Shown: positions 59,157 to 64,000 of the stretch, piece by piece
Layout: every line of letters begins with the position of its first letter
Position numbering within the stretch: position 1 is the first letter of the stretch
Source: Piscicola geometra
Lineage: Eukaryota > Annelida > Clitellata > Hirudinida > Piscicolidae
DNA: 64,000 bases
Direction: 5' to 3'
Assembly (NCBI GenBank): GCA_943735955.1
Contig: OX030957.1
Coordinates: 9,856,100 to 9,920,099, forward strand
Position numbers and translations under genes: made by a program
The notes under the pieces: model-generated
What the model saw: only the letters and a program-made list of their open reading frames with translations
What the model was told of the DNA's origin: nothing
The model's database searches: none

Positions 59157-61430
59157 TCATTCATAGTTTTTTTCCAAAATTATCCAGGCCCACCAAATTT
59201 CTAAAAACAAAATAAATAAAACATTCAAAGAGACGTGAACACATACTGGATTTAATGCCGATATATTAAAAATAATATAAATATAAATAATTATAATTGT
59301 AATAACAACAAAATAACTGTGGCCTATGCAGCATCCATAGTTGATGACACGCACAGGATGCACAAAAGCTTCTCTCAACCTCCTCCAAGCATCATTTAAC
59401 AAGTCGTCGTTGTGCTAATGACCACATAACGGAAACATCAACACGTGTGTGTGCGTGTGTGCGCGTGTTTGTGCGTGTGTCTGTGTGTTAGTTTTTACGT
59501 CTACATTACGGGTTCCAGTATATGTATGTTTATGTGGGTTTTTTTCATTCAAATGTGTTCTTTTTTTCTCCAAGTGTGTTCGTGAATCAATCGTTTTTAC
59601 TTCTCAATTTTGAGATCAACTATCTCCACTCTACGATACTAATACTACTAGTAGTAGTAGTACCACTACTAATACTACAACAATAACTACTCTCGGACTT
59701 ACCATTCTAGCCATACACAGACCAACCATAAAATGTCGAAGCTTTAAAAACTGCACTAGCACATCAGCATACCATCAAGTTAACTGCAACACAAATTATA
59801 GCTTGCGAAGTAGCATTAATTTCTGTAAAGAGGCATGATAAATAAGGAAAGAAGGTTGGATGAGTAGATGGATAAGAGAGAGATGAAAGGAATGAAATTA
59901 GACTACATTAAAAAATATTTAGTTGTCTGAATAAAGTTTGCTGATTTATGAAGAGACATAACAGTGCTTTGAAAGAAACTCATGAATTTCTTAAAGTCGC
60001 AAAAAATAATGAGCCAACATTTCTAAAGAAAAATTGAAAAAGAAAACTACTGGAAAAAACATAGGAAAAAAATTATCAAAAATTGAAAATGAATACAAAA
60101 AAGGTGAAGTGAAAGAAAGAAGGTGTGGAGGTTTCGACGCTTGCCAGCGGTCATCTTCTGACACTCACAGAAACGCCTGTTTGACATGCTGCTTTTGAGA
60201 TACGGCTGGTGAATGCTTGTATGTTGAAGAGAGTGGTGATGTTGGATGGATGGCCGTAAGTTTGATTTTTAGGTAAAAGGTGCGTTGAAGAATAGCAAGG
60301 ATTGAAAAGCATGCGTACATATGGGCTTCTACGAAATGCTGGACATTTTATAAAAACTTCCAACAAGTACTTTTTCAAAACCTCAGTAACAACCTCATTA
60401 AAGTTTTTAAAACTTTTGTTGAAGTTCTTTTCCATTTCTAATTGTGTTGGTCAGCACGTAGGTTTTCTTATGAATCAATGAGCTATTGTACCATATTTCA
60501 CTGCATCCTATTGTATTTATCAAATGCAAATTGGCGCAAAATAATATAAGAGAGTAGAAAATGAGTAAGGAAACTATATAAAAATGAAACGAGTAACAGA
60601 AAAATATGAAACAGATTTTGTAAAGGTATTTAATTTCAAAGAAAGAGAAAAAAAATTGAATAAAAAGAAAGTGGAAATGGGAGGAAGAACAGATAAGATG
60701 AGATGCTGTCTTGCGAAACGTGTCACACTGCATGCTGGTGGTGGGCAGGGATGAAATATTTGGATCTTGGAAAAGCTTGAATTTACAAAAATTAAAGACA
60801 AATGTTTCACAAAAAAATATATTTTTAATTTTAATTCTGTGTAATAAATAAATAGAAAAAATTAATTTCAATCTTTAAGTGAGTATCATTGAATTAGAAT
60901 AATTTAAACATTCTTGATAAAGAAAGTGTAGATGAATAGTTGGTGAAATGCAGAATGGGTCAGTGAATGGGAAGTAAATAAAGTACGAAGAAGTAGTAAT
61001 AGTCAAACCTGCTTTTAGATAAGTATCATGAAGATGTAGAAGTGATTGAATTATGACCTGAAGTATTTTGCCCCAAAAAAAAATAATTACTGTTGAAAAA
61101 TGAAAAAAATAGTAAATAAATGTTGTTGAAGTATCGAGTTACAGTCCTTCAAACGTCACAACACTTTTTCGTCTCTCAAACTGCAAAGACCACTTCCTGC
61201 TTCCCATTCCTCCCTCCTATGCCCGAACCATCTTATGTACGCCCCAATTCATGCACACAAGCACACCCACGTGCGTTCAGTGTACGAGCTATGAGCTGTT
61301 GATTGGTTCAATTGGAGACGAGTGTCCAATAGGAAACCACCATGCTTCCACGTGTTGAATACTGGAAGCTTATTGGCTATGGGAGCATTGAATTTGAGAT
61401 ATATAGATTTGAAAAAATTTATCTTGAAAT
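59157..61430. other. Upstream flank of the LIM-homeobox gene
   Basis: Apart from the (TG)n tract and a (TAC/AGT) palindromic microsatellite at 59638-59680, it holds AT-rich and pyrimidine-rich DNA. Minus-strand frames of 94 and 154 residues at 60151-60871 look like low-complexity translation, with no homologue recognised. Upstream exons or enhancers may be present, unseen. Confidence 0.5.
59433..59490. repeat. (TG)n tract upstream of the LIM-homeobox gene
   Basis: GTGTGTGTGCGTGTGTGCGC and GTGCGTGTGTCTGTGTGT, about 300 bp upstream of the start codon of exon 1. It could lie in the 5' UTR or promoter, but I see no TATA box or initiator that decides this. Confidence 0.8.
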
Positions 61431-61436
61431 GTCTGA

Positions 61437-61812
61437 AATAATGATGATGATGTTGATTGGTGATGATGATGATACCAATGATTATGATGAAGAAGAAGAC
61501 GACGACGATGATGATGAAGATGATTATGATTATGATGATGTCGACGACGACGGCAACGACGACAGCAATGATGATGATAATGATAATGATGAGGGTGCTG
61601 ATGATGATGAAGATAGAAGGGTTTGTAGCTTCATTGGCATGCACCACATAAAAGTTCATCATAAAATTGTGGTGAAACAAAAGATCGAGGATGATGACGT
61701 AGATGATTGAATTGATGATGATGATGGCGATGATAATGATGATGATGATGATTATGATGATGCTGATGATGATTATGATGATAATGATGATGATGATGAT
61801 GGTGATGACGCA
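61437..61812. repeat. Long (GAT)n/(GAC)n tract
   Basis: About 370 bp dominated by GAT and GAC with one unique 90-bp segment near 61620-61705. The long frames on both strands (poly-Asp, poly-Ile, poly-His, poly-Met) are repeat translation. Confidence 0.95.
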
Positions 61813-61874
61813 ATGAGACATGTTGAACGTGATTCAACATACGACCACTCAAACAACAAATAATCTTCATGATT

Positions 61875-62290
61875 GTCACATCATTGCTTTCATCTTCTTC
61901 ATCATCGTCTGATGAATGCTAATTATAAATATCAATTTATCAATTTTCTTAATTATAATTATCAATCTAGGAATCTTTACCATTACCATTTTAAAATTAT
62001 CGTAAAATCACCTACATTGTTTTTTTGAACCTCACTTTCATCATCATTTTTTCTTATAAAATCTTCATCTTTCCCACCATCATCATACGCTTTTCTCATT
62101 CAAACATAGTTCTGAATCATTGAATAATTCAACAACAATATTTGTCATTATTTCCATCTTTAACATAACTATCAATATCACCATAATTTTTAATTTAATT
62201 TTATCATCATCACCATTATCATCACCATCGCAATCATCATTACACTCATCGTCATCATCACCATCATACTCACCACCATCATCCTCGTTA
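61875..62290. repeat. Imperfect (ATC)n tract, opposite strand sense to 61.4-61.8 kb
   Basis: CATCATCACCATTATCATCA and CACCATCATACTCACCACCA. With the preceding GAT tract it forms a ~850-bp region able to fold back on itself. Confidence 0.85.
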
Positions 62291-62465
62291 TTTAAATGTC
62301 TCAGCTATTTCATTTGAACATTTTCACGTTCAAAAACGTGCACAGACGTATTGCATTTTCCTTCAAGTACAAAATTATGGCTAATAAAAAGGTAGAAACA
62401 CAAAATTCTAGACCCAAGTAGAACGTCTTTTGTGATAGTTTTAATTTAGGGTACTGAAAGACAGA

Positions 62466-62582
62466 ATGGCGAGTAATATTAAAGTGGCGATTAACCAAAA
62501 CGGTCTTCGACGCTTATGGGTTACTAAGAAATCAATTACACTCGAACCTAGAACCGCTGGTCGAGCCGCGAGTCTTTGAAAA
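62466..62582 (-). repeat. tRNA-derived SINE, truncated copy
   Basis: It shares the B box region (TAGGTTCGAGTGTAAT on the minus strand), GTAACCCATAAG and the CGCCACTTTAATATTACTCG end, but the A-box half is mostly lost or diverged. Confidence 0.6.
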
Positions 62583-62589
62583 CCTAATT

Positions 62590-63655
62590 TAAATAGAATT
62601 ATGAAAATCTAGAAAAAACACCGAAGCAACTTTGAGACTGCTTTGTCAACTTTTCTTCTAAATAAATACTAGAGTATTAATAACAATATTAGTTGAATCT
62701 TTAATATTGATTTAACTTTTTTCGGGTTTATTAAACTAAATATTCCGGATTATGTCTTGATTCAAAGATGCTTAGACGTAGAAAAGCAGTTAGATGAGCT
62801 GATCTTAAAACCTTGCTTTTGAAGACATATGCTTGAAAAGATTCCGCCATAGAATAAATACATAAAGGATACACTGAAGAGCGTTTAGTGCAGTAATATG
62901 TGTTTTTACACTCTCAAAAGCTCCTTCATATTTGAAAAAAATAGTGCTTGAATAATCAATAAAGTTTCGAATAAATACTTCTGAAATCTAAAATATCTTT
63001 ATTCAAATTAAATAATCATAAACATTATGGCCTCGTCAAAACCATAGAAAGTCAGAAACATTCAAATCATTAACTAGTAAATCGTTACCTAAGCGTGTTT
63101 GGCTTCGAAACACCATGCGTCTGACACCCTGTTTGCTTCGGTCATTTGGTTTTTTTGTGTGGTTTGTGTATGATTATTAGGTATATAAAATGAGAAATAC
63201 ATTTTATACCATTAAAATTAGCATGCAAAAATTCGATGAATCTTTATATAAAAATAATAAATGAAGAAAACAGCAGTATTTTTGAAAAATTTCAGCTATA
63301 AAGACAATTTTAATATGCATGTTATTCAAATAAAAAATTTCTTTTTAAGTTACATGTTTCAACAATAATGATGAGTTTTGGCTCTACTTATCATTTGTGT
63401 ATAAAAGTTCATCAAAATTTAATGTAATAAATTCAATTTTATTAAATATATTTTTCTATATTTTATGCATATTACTCAAATTAAATTGTGTATTTGGGCA
63501 TATTTTCAATCAACCAAAACTATTTCTATAGCGCTTTTTATCGATTTCGAAAACGCTTTCGAATAAATTTGTTAAATAAAACCGGTTTTATACCCCTTCC
63601 AATTAATGTATATATAAACATCAATTTGAATAAAAAAAACAATTAACCTTAATAA
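62590..63655. other. AT-rich stretch, no gene seen
   Basis: No repeat or conserved block recognised. Confidence 0.5.
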
Positions 63656-63659
63656 TCCA

Positions 63660-63775
63660 ACCTCACCCACATCACCATGATCATCATTGTCTTTACCATT
63701 ACAAAATGTAATCATCACCACAGTACCAAAATTCTTACTAGAGCATTATCATCACCACATCATCTTCATAGCCAC
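63660..63775. repeat. Imperfect (ATC)n tract at the window end
   Basis: CATCACCATGATCATCATTG and TAATCATCACCACAG. The 104-residue frame to 63991 is not supported as coding. Confidence 0.7.
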
Positions 63776-64000
63776 AAAACACAATCGTCTTTTTTCTTAA
63801 TCTTCTTGCCACTGGTGTTGAGGCTGCAACAAGAGATGAAGAAGAAATTTATGCCAACACTGAAATTGTTGTTGTTGTGGAAGGTTTTCTCTTTTTTTGT
63901 CGCAACTCACCTGGTTTCTTGCGGTCATCTTGGTTTGCTGCGGCCATTCCTTGACTCAAAACGACCAACATTCACACAAAAAACACTCTAATTAATAATA

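Noticed and set aside
60151..60871. Minus-strand frames of 94 and 154 residues upstream of the LIM-homeobox gene
   Set aside because: Low-complexity composition, no splice-site logic linking them to exon 1, no recognised homologue. Kept only as unannotated flank.
61249..61879. Open frames rich in Ile, Asp, His or Met on both strands
   Set aside because: All are translations of one GAT/ATC repeat tract in different frames.
1..64000. Bacterial-type features: operons, ribosome binding sites, CRISPR arrays
   Set aside because: Introns, SINEs, LINEs and a homeobox gene show this is animal nuclear DNA; no spaced identical short repeats of CRISPR type are present.

Overview
This looks like eukaryotic, specifically animal, nuclear DNA. 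It is very AT-rich and gene-poor, with long stretches free of open frames, many (GAT/ATC)n and one (CA)n microsatellite, degenerate LINE, SINE and hAT transposon copies, and one clear spliced gene with GT-AG introns. The gene is a LIM-homeobox factor of the apterous/Lhx2/Lhx9 class, found only in animals. The tRNA-derived SINEs and the LINE with a C-terminal C2H2 finger suit an invertebrate such as a lophotrochozoan, flatworm or cnidarian, but I cannot fix the phylum.

Layout. Positions 1-36 kb hold an old, diverged array of duplications. Landmarks near 0.05, 1.35, 5.0 and 5.8 kb recur near 16.1, 16.9, 17.5 and 18.4 kb, and those at 11.1, 12.4, 13.9 and 14.3 kb recur near 21.9, 23.2, 24.6 and 26.2 kb. 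Landmarks at 15.8, 16.1 and 16.9 kb recur again at 31.2, 31.6 and 32.3 kb. Short exon-like blocks lie inside the duplicated DNA, conserved between copies and in both orientations. They seem to belong to one unrecognised multi-exon family: 10.4-12.0 kb (+), 33.5-35.8 kb (-), 41.8-45.2 kb (-), and probably 1.2-6.1 and 16.8-18.8 kb (-). Most copies look decayed. One is split by a 1.5 kb hAT transposon.

Positions 24-53 kb carry most of the mobile DNA. There is a 1.13 kb element with perfect 10-bp inverted ends (24.8-25.9 kb), three hAT copies (about 30, 42-43 and 46.6-47.8 kb), a 0.5 kb MITE (36.5-37.0 kb) and tRNA-derived SINEs. Around 48.7-53.2 kb is a graveyard of a transposon-like open frame, two LINE families and a small element with inverted ends.

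Positions 54.1-59.2 kb hold the one confident gene, on the minus strand. Four exons join in frame into a 660-residue protein: Asn/Ser-rich N-terminus, LIM1, LIM2, basic linker, homeodomain, poly-Gln tract and a C-terminal tail. Its introns contain a tRNA-derived SINE and the (CA)n tract. From 59.2 kb to the end I see only microsatellites, one truncated SINE and unannotated AT-rich DNA, presumably upstream flank of the LIM-homeobox gene.
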